36,437 nt of DNA from positions 1 to 36,437 of the forward strand of contig NZ_BKAH01000020.1 in NCBI RefSeq assembly GCF_007992455.1, written 5' to 3'. A program made the translations under genes and the position numbers. Below are positions 24,992 through 33,298 of the stretch, piece after piece; position 1 is the stretch's first letter; each line of letters opens with the position of its first letter. The stretch is from Microbacterium saccharophilum. Its GTDB lineage: Bacteria; Actinomycetota; Actinomycetes; Actinomycetales; Microbacteriaceae. Below the pieces are notes generated by a model. The model ran no database searches and was not told the origin of the DNA. It saw only the letters and a list, made by a program, of their open reading frames with translations.

Positions 24992-27262
24992 TCAGGCGTC
25001 GACGTTCGCCAGCTGGCGGCCGGCGATCTCCTCGAGCACATCGTCCCCGGGTCGCGCGTCCTGGAACGGCGCGTCGATCTCCGCACGCTCGAGCATCTCG
25101 GTCATCTTGCGACGACGCTGACGCGTGATGAGCGTCACGACGGTGCCGGAGCGGCCCGCCCGGCCGGTGCGGCCGGAGCGGTGCATGTAGGTCTTGTACT
25201 CGTCCGGCGGGTCGGCCTGGATGACCAGGTCGATGTCGTCGACGTGGATGCCGCGGGCGGCGACGTCGGTGGCGACGAGGACGCTGACGCGACCCGAGGT
25301 GAGACGCTCCAGGTTGCGCGTGCGCTTGGCCTGGTTGAGGTCGCCGTGCAGGGCGACCGCGTTGATGCCGAGGTCGTCGAACTGCTCGGCGAGCATCTCC
25401 GCGTACGCGCGGGTGCGGGCGAAGACGAGGGTCTTGCCGTCGCGGTCCACGAGCGAGCTGAGGATGTCGGCCTTGTCGCGGTGGTCGATCACGAGCACGC
25501 GGTGGTCGATGGTGCCCGAGTCCTGGTCCTCGCCGGCGACCTCGTACACGGCAGGGTCCACGAGGAACTCGTCGACGAGCGCTGCGACCTCGCGGTCGAG
25601 CGTCGCGGAGAAGAGCAGCTTCTGCGCGCCGTCCTGGACGAGGCGGAGGATCCGCTGCATCGGCTCGAGGAAGCCGAGCTCGCTCATGTGGTCGGCCTCG
25701 TCGAGGACGACGATGCGGACCTCGGAGAGGTCGAGCTTGCGCTGCTCCACCAGGTCTTCGATGCGGCCGGGGGTGCCGATGATGATGTCGACGCCCTTCT
25801 TCAGCGCACCGACCTGGCGCGCCTGCGGCACGCCGCCGTAGATCTGCGTCGTGAAGAGTCCGACCGAGCGCGCGATCGGCTGGATCGTGCGATCGATCTG
25901 CAGCGCGAGCTCGCGCGTCGGGGCCAGGATGAGTGCCTTCGGCTTGCGGCCGAACTCGCGGCGCTGACCGGCCTGGTCGCGCAGCGTCGACTCGACCAGG
26001 GGGGCGCCGAAGGCGATCGTCTTGCCGGAGCCGGTGCGGCCACGGGCCAGGACATCGCGACCCTCGAGGATGGGGGCCACGGTGGCCGCCTGGATGGGGA
26101 ACGGCGACGGAGCGCCGAGATCGGCGAGGACGCGGACGATGTTGTCGCCGAGGCCGAGCGACGAGAACGTCACATCGGCGACCGCTTCGGCCTGGACGGC
26201 CTCGGCCTGCAGCTTCTCGTGCACGACGTCGACGTGCGCCTCGTGCGCCTTGGACTTCGTCTCGGCGTTCCAGTCGGAACGGGCCGGACGGTCGAAGGAA
26301 CGCGCCGGACGGTCATCGCGGCGGGGACGGTCGTCGAACGAGCGCGCGGGGCGGTCGTCGTTCGAACGGCGGGGACGGTCGTCGAACGAACGGGCCGGAC
26401 GGTCGAAGGAACGGGCCGGACGGTCGTCGTTGGAACGGGCCGGACGGTCGTCGTTGGAACGGGCCGGGCGGTCGAACGAGCGCGCCGGGCGGTCATCGGT
26501 GCGACGGGGACGGTCGTCGAACGAACGCGCGGGACGGTCGTCCGAGCGTGCCGGACGATCGAAGGAACGAGCCGGACGGTCGTCGTACGAGCGCGCGGGA
26601 CGGTCGTCGTACGAGCGCGCGGGACGGTCGCCGGTGCGACGGGGACGATCGTCGAAGGACCGAGCGGGACGGTCGAAGGACCGAGCAGGACGGTCATCGT
26701 ACGAGCGCGCCGGGCGATCGTCGGTGCGACGCTGGCCGTCGAACGAACGGGCCGGGCGGTCGAAGGAACGAGCCGGACGGTCGTCGGTGCGACGCTGGCC
26801 GTCGAACGAACGGGCCGGGCGGTCGAAGGAACGAGCCGGGCGGTCGTCGTTGCGACGGGGACGGTCGTCGCGGAACGAGGGGCGGCCGTCGCCGGGGCGG
26901 CGGTCGTCGCGCGACACGCGGTCGCCGCGCGCGGGGCCGTCGTACGAACGGGCCGGGCGGTCGCCGTACGAACGCGCCGGGCGGTCATCGTAGGAGCGCG
27001 CCGGGCGGTCATCGGTGCGGGTGTGCGAGCGGATCCCACGGGCCTCATCGCGGCCGGCACGCTCCTGGGCGGTCCAGCGCTGCTTCTTGCCGGCATCCTC
27101 GGTCTCGGGCCGGAAGCCGCGGTGGCTCGGGCTCTTGCTGCCGGGCTTGCCGGCCGAGGCCTGGCCCGGGCGGCGCTTGAGGTCCTGGTAGGAGGTCTTG
27201 TTGCCGTAGCGGGGCTCGAAGTTCTGAGCCCGGCCGCCGGCCGGTTTCTTGTTCTTGGGCAT
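24992..27262 (-). CDS. DEAD-box ATP-dependent RNA helicase with repetitive disordered N-terminus
   Basis: The 756-residue protein has a DEAD-box core in its second half: the Q motif in FPIQAATV, GRTGSGKT near 405, PTRELALQ, GTPGR, LDEADHM near 520, SATLD and HRSGRTGRAG. It unwinds RNA in ribosome assembly, decay or cold adaptation. Residues about 80-328 are a low-complexity chain of Asp/Arg/Pro/Ala/Ser with 23 RPARS units, interrupted by RPRR and GQRR variants. The C-terminus is short, without the usual long basic tail, so the RNA-binding tail seems moved to the front. The ATG at 27262 has AGAAGGA seven bases upstream; an ATG 13 codons earlier lacks one. A structured leader precedes it. Confidence 0.93.
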   Translation of the reverse strand: MPKNKKPAGGRAQNFEPRYGNKTSYQDLKRRPGQASAGKPGSKSPSHRGFRPETEDAGKKQRWTAQERAGRDEARGIRSHTRTDDRPARSYDDRPARSYGDRPARSYDGPARGDRVSRDDRRPGDGRPSFRDDRPRRNDDRPARSFDRPARSFDGQRRTDDRPARSFDRPARSFDGQRRTDDRPARSYDDRPARSFDRPARSFDDRPRRTGDRPARSYDDRPARSYDDRPARSFDRPARSDDRPARSFDDRPRRTDDRPARSFDRPARSNDDRPARSNDDRPARSFDRPARSFDDRPRRSNDDRPARSFDDRPRRDDRPARSFDRPARSDWNAETKSKAHEAHVDVVHEKLQAEAVQAEAVADVTFSSLGLGDNIVRVLADLGAPSPFPIQAATVAPILEGRDVLARGRTGSGKTIAFGAPLVESTLRDQAGQRREFGRKPKALILAPTRELALQIDRTIQPIARSVGLFTTQIYGGVPQARQVGALKKGVDIIIGTPGRIEDLVEQRKLDLSEVRIVVLDEADHMSELGFLEPMQRILRLVQDGAQKLLFSATLDREVAALVDEFLVDPAVYEVAGEDQDSGTIDHRVLVIDHRDKADILSSLVDRDGKTLVFARTRAYAEMLAEQFDDLGINAVALHGDLNQAKRTRNLERLTSGRVSVLVATDVAARGIHVDDIDLVIQADPPDEYKTYMHRSGRTGRAGRSGTVVTLITRQRRRKMTEMLERAEIDAPFQDARPGDDVLEEIAGRQLANVDA
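26276..27020 (-). repeat. Imperfect in-frame repeats coding for RPARS units
   Basis: The stretch repeats units of 21-27 bases that encode DRPARSF, DDRPARSY and similar. 23 RPARS copies are counted, with higher-order blocks such as the GQRR-containing pair repeated near 26720-26830. Such DNA is prone to slippage, so length may vary between strains. Confidence 0.85.
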
Positions 27263-27544
27263 GGTGATGTCCTTCTGGGTTGTCTCGTGCGAGAACAGCA
27301 CTCCTCAGATCGCGCGCTCGCGCGGCCGCACAGCGGCGTGGAGTAACCCGGACATCCGTCGGCCGGGGGCCATTCACAGTGATGGTCGTCGGAGCGGATT
27401 CGCTCCCACCATCGGCCCCTTGGACTCACAAACCCATCCGCGAGCGCATCGCGGTGTCCAGAGCCGACTGATCCACTGTACAGGTCCCGCCTGGGAGAGT
27501 GCCGACGCCCTCCACCGCGCCCCGGCGGGGCACCTGGCCGAACC
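27263..27544. other. Non-coding leader region of the RNA helicase
   Basis: No gene is seen in this stretch; together with the terminator at 27545-27619 it makes up the 390-base gap between the RNA helicase and the RND gene. A TACAGT box on the minus strand near 27472-27477 is a possible -10 for the helicase, which would give a leader of about 200 bases containing the hairpin at 27366-27419. Confidence 0.4.
27366..27419 (-). promoter_or_regulatory. Compound hairpin in the leader of the RNA helicase gene
   Basis: Three nested pairs share one axis: GGGGCC/GGCCCC outside, GATGGT/ACCATC in the middle and GGAGCG/CGCTCC around a GATT loop. It lies about 105 bases before the helicase ATG. Long structured leaders are known for cold-shock RNA helicases that control their own mRNA; that role here is inference. 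Confidence 0.45.
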
Positions 27545-27619
27545 CAACGGCGGAGATCCGGCGCCTGTGGGCCGCTGTCCCGCATCCACCCCTCGGATGC
27601 GGGACGATCTCCGCCGTTG
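27545..27619 (-). terminator. Nested hairpin terminator after the RND gene
   Basis: An outer stem of 14 perfect pairs (27545-27558 with 27606-27619) encloses an inner stem of 11 perfect pairs (27577-27587 with 27595-27605), with an 18-base bulge on one side. It follows the RND stop by 33 bases. Confidence 0.65.
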
Positions 27620-27652
27620 CGTCGTCGGGGGCGGGCGATGGATGCCGGGAGG

Positions 27653-30600
27653 TCAGTCCCGGCGCTCGCCCCAGGGCGCGTCGTCATCAGACGCGTCGTG
27701 TTCCGCGGGGTCGTGCTCCGAGGCGGACGCGTCGTGCTCCGCGCCGTCGAACTCCGGCTCGGTATCGACCTCAGCAGGCTCGCCCGTGTCACCGGCGGAC
27801 TCCTCGGCGACAGTCTCGCCCGCGTCACCGGCGGACTCCTCGGCGACAGACCACTCCGACTCGGACTCGGACTCGGACGCGGCCAGGGCGGACCCCTCGA
27901 CTGCCTGAGCATCCTCAGGCTCGGACGCAGTCTCGGCCTCGACCTCGGCCTCGGCAGCACCCGCGGCCACCTCGGCATCCTCAGACGGCGGCTCGACCGG
28001 CTCGACCGGCTCCACCAGCGCGACCGGCTCGCCTGGCTCGACCGGCTCCACGGCCTCCACCTCGCCGGTGACGGCGGGCGCCGCGACCGGGATCTCGATG
28101 TCCGGGGACTCTTCGATCACCGGCTCGGCGGCGGCGCCACCCTCCGGCGCGAGGACGAGGGCGGGCGCCGTCACGACCGGGATGCCGGCGGTCGCCGCGG
28201 CCTCCAGGAGGCGGCGTTCGCGCCGCGTCGTCAGTGCGGCTTCCGTCGGCGCGGCGCCGGTGACGCCCACGCCTGCGGCGACCGGCATCCCGGCAGGGGC
28301 AAGGGCCGGGGTCCCCACAGCCTGCTCACCCCGACGCGCGGCGCGGCGCTCGCGGGCGCCCTCGACGAGGTTGTAGAGCGTCGGCAGCACGAGGAGCGTC
28401 AGCACGGTCGAGGAGATGAGACCGCCGATGACCACGATCGCGAGCGGCTGCGAGATGAACCCGCCGTGCCCCGTGATCCCGAGCGCCATGGGCGTGAGCG
28501 CGAAGATCGTCGCGAGGGCCGTCATGAGGATGGGGCGCAGGCGACGCGCGCCGCCGGCGACTGTCGCGTCGTGCGCCGACAGCCCCTTCGCGCGGTACTG
28601 GTTGACGAGGTCGACCAGCACGATCGCGTTCGTCACGACGATGCCGATGAGCATCAGCACGCCGATGAGCGACGCGACGCCGAGCGGCACGCCCGTCGCG
28701 ATCTGCAGCAGGATGGCGCCGGTCGCCGCGAACGGCACCGAGATCAGCAGCAGCAGGGGCTGACGCAGCGACTTGAAGGTCGCGACCATGACGATGTAGA
28801 CGATGAGGATCGCCGCGAGCATCGCGAGTCCGAGCTGCGAGAACGCGTCGGTCTGCTGCGAGAGCACCCCGCCCACCTGGGCGTCGGCTCCGGTCGGCAG
28901 CTCGACGTCGGCGAGCGCCGTCGTGACGGTCGCCGACGCGGCGTTGAGGTCGTCCGTCGACGGGGAGACCGTGACGGTCGCGGTGCGCTGCCCGCGCTGC
29001 GTCGTGATCGAGGTCGGGCCCTCGCTCTGCTCGACGGTGGCGACCTCGTCGAGGCGGATGAGCCCGGCGGCGCTCGCGATCTGCAGCTCCTTGAGCTCGG
29101 CGATCGTGTCGGGGATCGACGCCGCCTGCAGGTAGACCGTCAGCGCGGTCCCGTCGATCTCGACCGACCCGACCTGGCGCGGCTGCATGGTGCTCGACAC
29201 GAGCGCCCCGACAGCGACCTCGGAGAGCCCGCGCGCGGCGGCGCCCGCCCGGTCGACGGTGACGGCGACATAGGGCAGGGAGGCGGACAGGTTCGAGGTC
29301 ACCTGTCCGACGCCGTCCTCGCCCTCGAGGGATGCGACGACGGCGTCCGTCGCCTCCTGCAGCGTCTGCGAGTTCGGCGCCGTGACGTCGATCTCGATGT
29401 CGTTGGATCCGAATCCGCCCTGACCGGCGGACACGGAGATCGTGCCGACGTCTTCGAGGTCGGCGACGGCTTCCTGCACGGCTTCGCGGACGGCGATCTG
29501 GTCGGCATCCGGGTCGGTCGTGATCGAGTACGTGATGCCGGCGCTGCCGCCGGCGAACGCGTCGCGGATGGCCGACCCGCTCGAGCCGATCGAGGTCTGC
29601 ACGGTCTCGATGCCGTCGACGGAGAGGAGCGCCTCCTCCACGGTCGCGGCGGCGGTGTCTTCCGCGTCGAGGCTTGGCGCCTGGCCGAGCTCCTGCGTCA
29701 CGGTGAACGTGTTCTGCCCGGAATCGCCGAGGAAGTTCGTCTTCATGAACGGCGCGGCGGCGGCGGTACCGGCCAGCACCAGCACGGCGAGGAGCAGCGT
29801 GACCCAGGAGTGCTTGAGGGTCCAGCGGAGGATCGGGAGGTAGGACTTCTGGAGGCGGGACGGCGGTGCGTCCGGGTCCTCGGGGTCGATCGGGCGTCCC
29901 GACCCGTCGACGAGCTGCTTGCCGGGGCGCAGGAACCAGTACGCCAGGACGGGGACGATCGTGAGGGCGACGAGCAGCGACGCCGACATCGCGATCGTGA
30001 CGGTCATCGCGAACGGGCGGAACAGCTCACCGGTCACGTCGCCCACGAAGGCGATGGGAAGGAAGACCGCGACCGTGGTGATGGTGGATGCCGTGACGGC
30101 GGCGGCCACCTCGCGGACGGCGAGCAGGATGGCGGTCCGCTTGTCGGCATCCCCCACGTAGTGCCGCTTGATGTTCTCGATGACGACGATCGAGTCGTCC
30201 ACGACGCGCCCGATCGCGATGGTCAGCGCACCGAGGGTGAGGATGTTGAGCGAGTACCCGAACGCCTGGATGCCGACGAAGGTGATGAGCACGCTCGTCG
30301 GGATCGAGATCGCCGTGACGAGCGTCGAGCGCACCGACAGCAGGAACACCAGGATGACGAGCACCGCGAAGACGAGGCCGAGCAGCCCCTCCTGGGCGAG
30401 CGCCTCGATCGACTGCTCGATGTAGGGGGCCTGGTCGAACACGATCGTGAACTCGGCGTCGTCGCCGATGGCGTCCTGGAGATCGGGGACGGCGGCCGTC
30501 ACGAGGCGGGACACGTCGACGGTGTTGGCGGACGGCAGCTTCGTGATCGAGATGGTCAGCGCCGGCTCGCCGTCGACGCGGGAGATCGAGGTGACCGGGT

Positions 30601-31408
30601 CCTGGCCGAGGGAGACCTCGGCGACGTCGGCGATCGTCACCGCCCCGCCGGCGAGCTGCTCGGCGGTGCCGGGGACGAGCGGCAGGGCGCCGATCTCGTC
30701 GACGGATGCCAGCTTCGCGCCGGTCTGGACGGTGAGCGTCTGCTCGCCCTCGGTCACGGAGCCGCCCGGGAAGAGCAGGCCGTTCTGCTCGAGGGCGTCG
30801 GTGATGGCGGTCTGCGTGTACCCGGCGGCGGCGAGCGCGGCCTGATCGGGCACGATCGTGACGCGCTCGCTCTGCCCGCCGATGATCTGCGCGGCGCTGA
30901 CGCCGGCGATGTCCTCGAGGTCGGGGACGACGCTCGTCTGCAGCTGCGACTCGATCGTGCGCTCGTCGTCGTAGCCGGTGACGGCGAGCGCGATGACGGG
31001 GAGGTCGTCGAGCGAGAACGAGACGACGTTGGGCTCGACGCTCTCCGGCAGATCGCCCTTGATGCGGTTGATGGCCTGGAGGATCTTCTGCTCGGCCGTG
31101 GCGAGGTCGGTGCCGTAGGTGAAGGACGCCTGGATGATCGAGGCGTTCGTGGTGCTCGTGGCGATGGTCGACTCGAGTCCGGGCACCGCCTGGATCGCCG
31201 TCTCGATCGGGGTCGAGACGTCGTTGTTGACGACGTCGGGCGACGCTCCCGGGTAGGTCGTCAGCACCGAGAGCTGCGGGAACTCGATCGAGGGGATGAG
31301 CTCCTGCTTGAGGCTCGTCAGCGCGAGGCCGCCGAAGATCGCGGCGACGATCGTGATGAGCGCGATGAGCGCGCGGTTCTTCAAGCTCAGGACGGCGAGA
31401 TTCGACAA
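27653..31408 (-). CDS. RND-family efflux transporter (AcrB/SwrC-like) with long acidic C-terminal tail
   Basis: The 1251-residue protein has the full RND layout: helix 1, an outer domain with the porter repeats, helices 2-6 with GRVVDDSIVVIEN (the proton-relay aspartate pair), a second outer domain, and helices 8-12 with GIVVTNAIVLVDLVNQ. It exports lipophilic compounds by proton exchange; SwrC of Bacillus is a monoderm relative. No membrane-fusion or outer-membrane partner gene is nearby. From about residue 1020 a tail of some 230 residues follows, Ala/Pro-rich then strongly acidic, with EPVEPVE, ESESESE, EESAGD and EHDAS repeats. The start is TTG at 31408 (SNLAVLSLKNRAL follows); AAGG lies 8 bases upstream. 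An operator-like palindrome is upstream. Confidence 0.93.
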   Translation of the reverse strand: MSNLAVLSLKNRALIALITIVAAIFGGLALTSLKQELIPSIEFPQLSVLTTYPGASPDVVNNDVSTPIETAIQAVPGLESTIATSTTNASIIQASFTYGTDLATAEQKILQAINRIKGDLPESVEPNVVSFSLDDLPVIALAVTGYDDERTIESQLQTSVVPDLEDIAGVSAAQIIGGQSERVTIVPDQAALAAAGYTQTAITDALEQNGLLFPGGSVTEGEQTLTVQTGAKLASVDEIGALPLVPGTAEQLAGGAVTIADVAEVSLGQDPVTSISRVDGEPALTISITKLPSANTVDVSRLVTAAVPDLQDAIGDDAEFTIVFDQAPYIEQSIEALAQEGLLGLVFAVLVILVFLLSVRSTLVTAISIPTSVLITFVGIQAFGYSLNILTLGALTIAIGRVVDDSIVVIENIKRHYVGDADKRTAILLAVREVAAAVTASTITTVAVFLPIAFVGDVTGELFRPFAMTVTIAMSASLLVALTIVPVLAYWFLRPGKQLVDGSGRPIDPEDPDAPPSRLQKSYLPILRWTLKHSWVTLLLAVLVLAGTAAAAPFMKTNFLGDSGQNTFTVTQELGQAPSLDAEDTAAATVEEALLSVDGIETVQTSIGSSGSAIRDAFAGGSAGITYSITTDPDADQIAVREAVQEAVADLEDVGTISVSAGQGGFGSNDIEIDVTAPNSQTLQEATDAVVASLEGEDGVGQVTSNLSASLPYVAVTVDRAGAAARGLSEVAVGALVSSTMQPRQVGSVEIDGTALTVYLQAASIPDTIAELKELQIASAAGLIRLDEVATVEQSEGPTSITTQRGQRTATVTVSPSTDDLNAASATVTTALADVELPTGADAQVGGVLSQQTDAFSQLGLAMLAAILIVYIVMVATFKSLRQPLLLLISVPFAATGAILLQIATGVPLGVASLIGVLMLIGIVVTNAIVLVDLVNQYRAKGLSAHDATVAGGARRLRPILMTALATIFALTPMALGITGHGGFISQPLAIVVIGGLISSTVLTLLVLPTLYNLVEGARERRAARRGEQAVGTPALAPAGMPVAAGVGVTGAAPTEAALTTRRERRLLEAAATAGIPVVTAPALVLAPEGGAAAEPVIEESPDIEIPVAAPAVTGEVEAVEPVEPGEPVALVEPVEPVEPPSEDAEVAAGAAEAEVEAETASEPEDAQAVEGSALAASESESESEWSVAEESAGDAGETVAEESAGDTGEPAEVDTEPEFDGAEHDASASEHDPAEHDASDDDAPWGERRD

Positions 31409-31453
31409 GGGAGGCCTTTTCGAGCGGTCGAGGAAGGGCCGCGGACGGCCGAC

Positions 31454-31471
31454 CGATACAGACGTGTATCG
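31454..31471. promoter_or_regulatory. Operator-like palindrome before the RND gene
   Basis: CGATACA-GACG-TGTATCG is a perfect inverted repeat with seven-base arms, 46-63 bases before the TTG start. A GATACT box (31478-31483, minus strand) just upstream could be the -10, which would put the palindrome at the transcription start. This is the pattern expected for a TetR-type repressor site. Confidence 0.5.
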
Positions 31472-31511
31472 AAGTTCAGTATCCCATGCCCCGCCCGCCG
31501 GATCGCCGGTT

Positions 31512-31889
31512 TCACCGGGGCAGCAGGCCGCCCAGCATGAGCCCGATGGAGGCGGCCACGACGGCCGCGCCGAGCGTGCCGATCAGGTTGAGCCACGCCC
31601 AGTCCCGCCGGCCGCGCTGCGCGAGCAGGACGGACTCGACCGACACGGTGCTGAAGGTCGTGAATCCGCCGAGGAGGCCGACCCCGGCGATCGCGAGCCA
31701 GCTCGGCGCGAGGAGCGCCCCGAGCCCGGTCAGCAGCCCCAGCAGGAAGGCGCCCGAGACGTTGACGGCGAGGATGCCGAGCGGGAAGGCGCCCGTCCGT
31801 CCGCGCATGACGAGGCCGTCGACGACGTACCGCGCGCCGGCGCCGAGGCCGCCCGCGACGACGAGCGCGGCGATCTCGACCCCGTTCAC
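31512..31889 (-). CDS. crcB: CrcB/Fluc fluoride channel subunit (second)
   Basis: The 125-residue protein has four hydrophobic helices and the Fluc signatures GGLGAGARYVVD at the start, LAVNVSGAFLLG in helix 2 and GGFTTFSTVSVES in helix 3. Fluc channels export fluoride as antiparallel dimers; actinobacteria usually carry two different genes side by side. The GTG start overlaps the stop of the first crcB gene (GTGA). Confidence 0.93.
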   Translation of the reverse strand: MNGVEIAALVVAGGLGAGARYVVDGLVMRGRTGAFPLGILAVNVSGAFLLGLLTGLGALLAPSWLAIAGVGLLGGFTTFSTVSVESVLLAQRGRRDWAWLNLIGTLGAAVVAASIGLMLGGLLPR

Positions 31890-32314
31890 TCCGCCACCTC
31901 GGGCGCTTCGACCTCGTCCGGCACGCCGGCCATCTGCCGCCCGGCGATGAGCCCGACCCCGGCCGCGACGGCGCCGGCGAACACCGAGACCCCGACCAGC
32001 AGCATCCCGACCACCGGTGCGGCCGTGAAGGTCGTCACCGCATGCACGGCGAAGGCGCTGTAGGTCGTGAACCCGCCGAGGACCCCGGTGCCGAGGAAGA
32101 GGCGCAGCGCGGGATGCCGCTCGGCGAGGCCGCCGACGACGAGGCCGAGCAGGAAGGATCCGGCGATGTTCACGGCCGCCGTCACCGCCGGCACGAGCAG
32201 CGGGTGACCGGCATCCAGCGGCAGCGTCAGGGCGGCGCGCGCGCCCACGCCCACCGCTCCACCCGCGACCACCAGCAGGAGGGCGGCCGGGGAGAACCAG
32301 CGACCGGATGCCAC
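31886..32314 (-). CDS. crcB: CrcB/Fluc fluoride channel subunit (first)
   Basis: The 142-residue protein has GGAVGVGARAALT, AAVNIAGSFLLGLVVG and GVLGGFTTYSAFAVHAVT, the three conserved Fluc motifs, over four helices, and a short acidic tail (DEVEAPEVAE). It should form a heterodimeric fluoride exporter with the overlapping gene. The GTG start has TAGCGT six bases upstream, fitting a leaderless mRNA. That leaves no room for a fluoride riboswitch, so expression is probably not fluoride-riboswitch controlled. Confidence 0.93.
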   Translation of the reverse strand: MASGRWFSPAALLLVVAGGAVGVGARAALTLPLDAGHPLLVPAVTAAVNIAGSFLLGLVVGGLAERHPALRLFLGTGVLGGFTTYSAFAVHAVTTFTAAPVVGMLLVGVSVFAGAVAAGVGLIAGRQMAGVPDEVEAPEVAE

Positions 32315-32320
32315 GGCCCC

Positions 32321-32326
32321 ACGCTA
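32321..32326 (-). promoter_or_regulatory. -10 box of the crcB pair
   Basis: TAGCGT on the minus strand, six bases before the GTG at 32314. Leaderless transcript expected. Confidence 0.45.
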
Positions 32327-32334
32327 GGGGCGGA

Positions 32335-33297
32335 TCACCCCAGAATCAGTGCACGGATCGCCGATTCCGGTGATCTGGACGTGTCGAGGAGCCGGCCCTG
32401 CTCATATCTCTTGAAGACGCGCGGGTCGATGTAGGAGCTCTTCGCGACGGCGGGCGTGTTCCCGAGGGCCTCCGCCGTCGCGCGGACGGCGAGCACGACC
32501 GCCTTCTTCCGCTGGTTCGCGGTGTCGACGGTGCCGATGCGCGCGAGCGCATCCGCGGCGAGGATCGTGCCGCGGAGCGTCCGGAAGTCCTTCGCGGTGA
32601 ACGTGCCGCCGGTCATGGTGCGGACGTAGGCGTTGACCTCCCGGGGCGTCAGCGGCACACGGCGTCGACCCCGCTCGTAGGCGAGGAGCGGGGACTTCGG
32701 GCGGCCCGCCGCCAAGAGCTCCACGACCGCGGAGAGGTCGGCGTCGTCGATCTGCAGCCGCTGGTGCTTGCCGCTCTTGCCGGGGAACTGCAGGCTCGTG
32801 ATCGAGCCGTCGACGGCGGCGTCGCGCCGCAGCAACGTCGTGAGCCCGCGACTTCCGTGGCGCTCGAGGTACCGCTCGGACCCGACCCGGGGCGCGGCCT
32901 GGTCGAGCATGCGGAACGACACGGCCAGGACCCGCTCCAGGTCGAGCGCGTCACGGCGCAGCGAGGTCGTGACGCGCCCGCGCGCCCGCGGCAGCGATTC
33001 CGCCAGCTGCAGCGCGCGGGCGTACTTGCCCTTGTCCCGCCCCGCGGACCACTGCGGGTGATAGAGGTACTGCAGGCGCCCGGCGTCGTCGACGCCGGTG
33101 GCCTGGATGTGCCCGTTGTCGTACGGGCTGATCCACACGTCGCGCCACGCCGGCGGGATGACGAGCGCCGTGATGCGCTCGACATCCGGGCGGGGCAGGG
33201 CGTCGCCGTCGGCGTCGACATAGCGGAACCCGGACCCGGCGCGGATGCGCGTGAATCCGGGATCCGTGCCCGGCCGGACCCTCTTCAGCCGCGGCAC
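32335..33297 (-). CDS. DNA topoisomerase IB
   Basis: The 320-residue protein belongs to the bacterial poxvirus-type topoisomerase IB family. It shows FRYVDADG and IPPAWRDVWISPYDNGHIQATGVDDAGRLQYLYHPQW in the N-terminal cap, then KHQRLQIDD, FTAKDFRTLRGT with catalytic arginine, and the active-site tyrosine in KSSYIDPRVF (Tyr289). It relaxes supercoils through a 3'-phosphotyrosine bond without ATP. The GTG start lies one base after the stop of the upstream DUF7218 gene, so the two are co-translated. Confidence 0.94.
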   Translation of the reverse strand: MPRLKRVRPGTDPGFTRIRAGSGFRYVDADGDALPRPDVERITALVIPPAWRDVWISPYDNGHIQATGVDDAGRLQYLYHPQWSAGRDKGKYARALQLAESLPRARGRVTTSLRRDALDLERVLAVSFRMLDQAAPRVGSERYLERHGSRGLTTLLRRDAAVDGSITSLQFPGKSGKHQRLQIDDADLSAVVELLAAGRPKSPLLAYERGRRRVPLTPREVNAYVRTMTGGTFTAKDFRTLRGTILAADALARIGTVDTANQRKKAVVLAVRATAEALGNTPAVAKSSYIDPRVFKRYEQGRLLDTSRSPESAIRALILG

Positions 33298-33298
33298 G

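Noticed and set aside
26276..27020. CRISPR-like array
   Set aside because: The repeats are in-frame, imperfect, have no unique spacers and encode RPARS units.
27263..27301. Earlier ATG at 27301 for the RNA helicase
   Set aside because: No ribosome site precedes it, while AGAAGGA lies at correct distance before 27262.
23099..27346. A 1415-codon open frame on the plus strand
   Set aside because: Most of it is antisense to the VanY and RNA helicase genes, including reversed repeats. Only 24179-24730 within it shows true protein similarity.
27617..31540. A 1307-codon open frame opposite the RND gene
   Set aside because: It is the usual GC-rich antisense shadow, rich in Arg/Asp/Gly with no domain, and the RND protein on the other strand is unmistakable.
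32315..32334. Fluoride riboswitch before crcB
   Set aside because: Only about 20 bases separate the crcB start from the end of the topoisomerase gene; no room for it.
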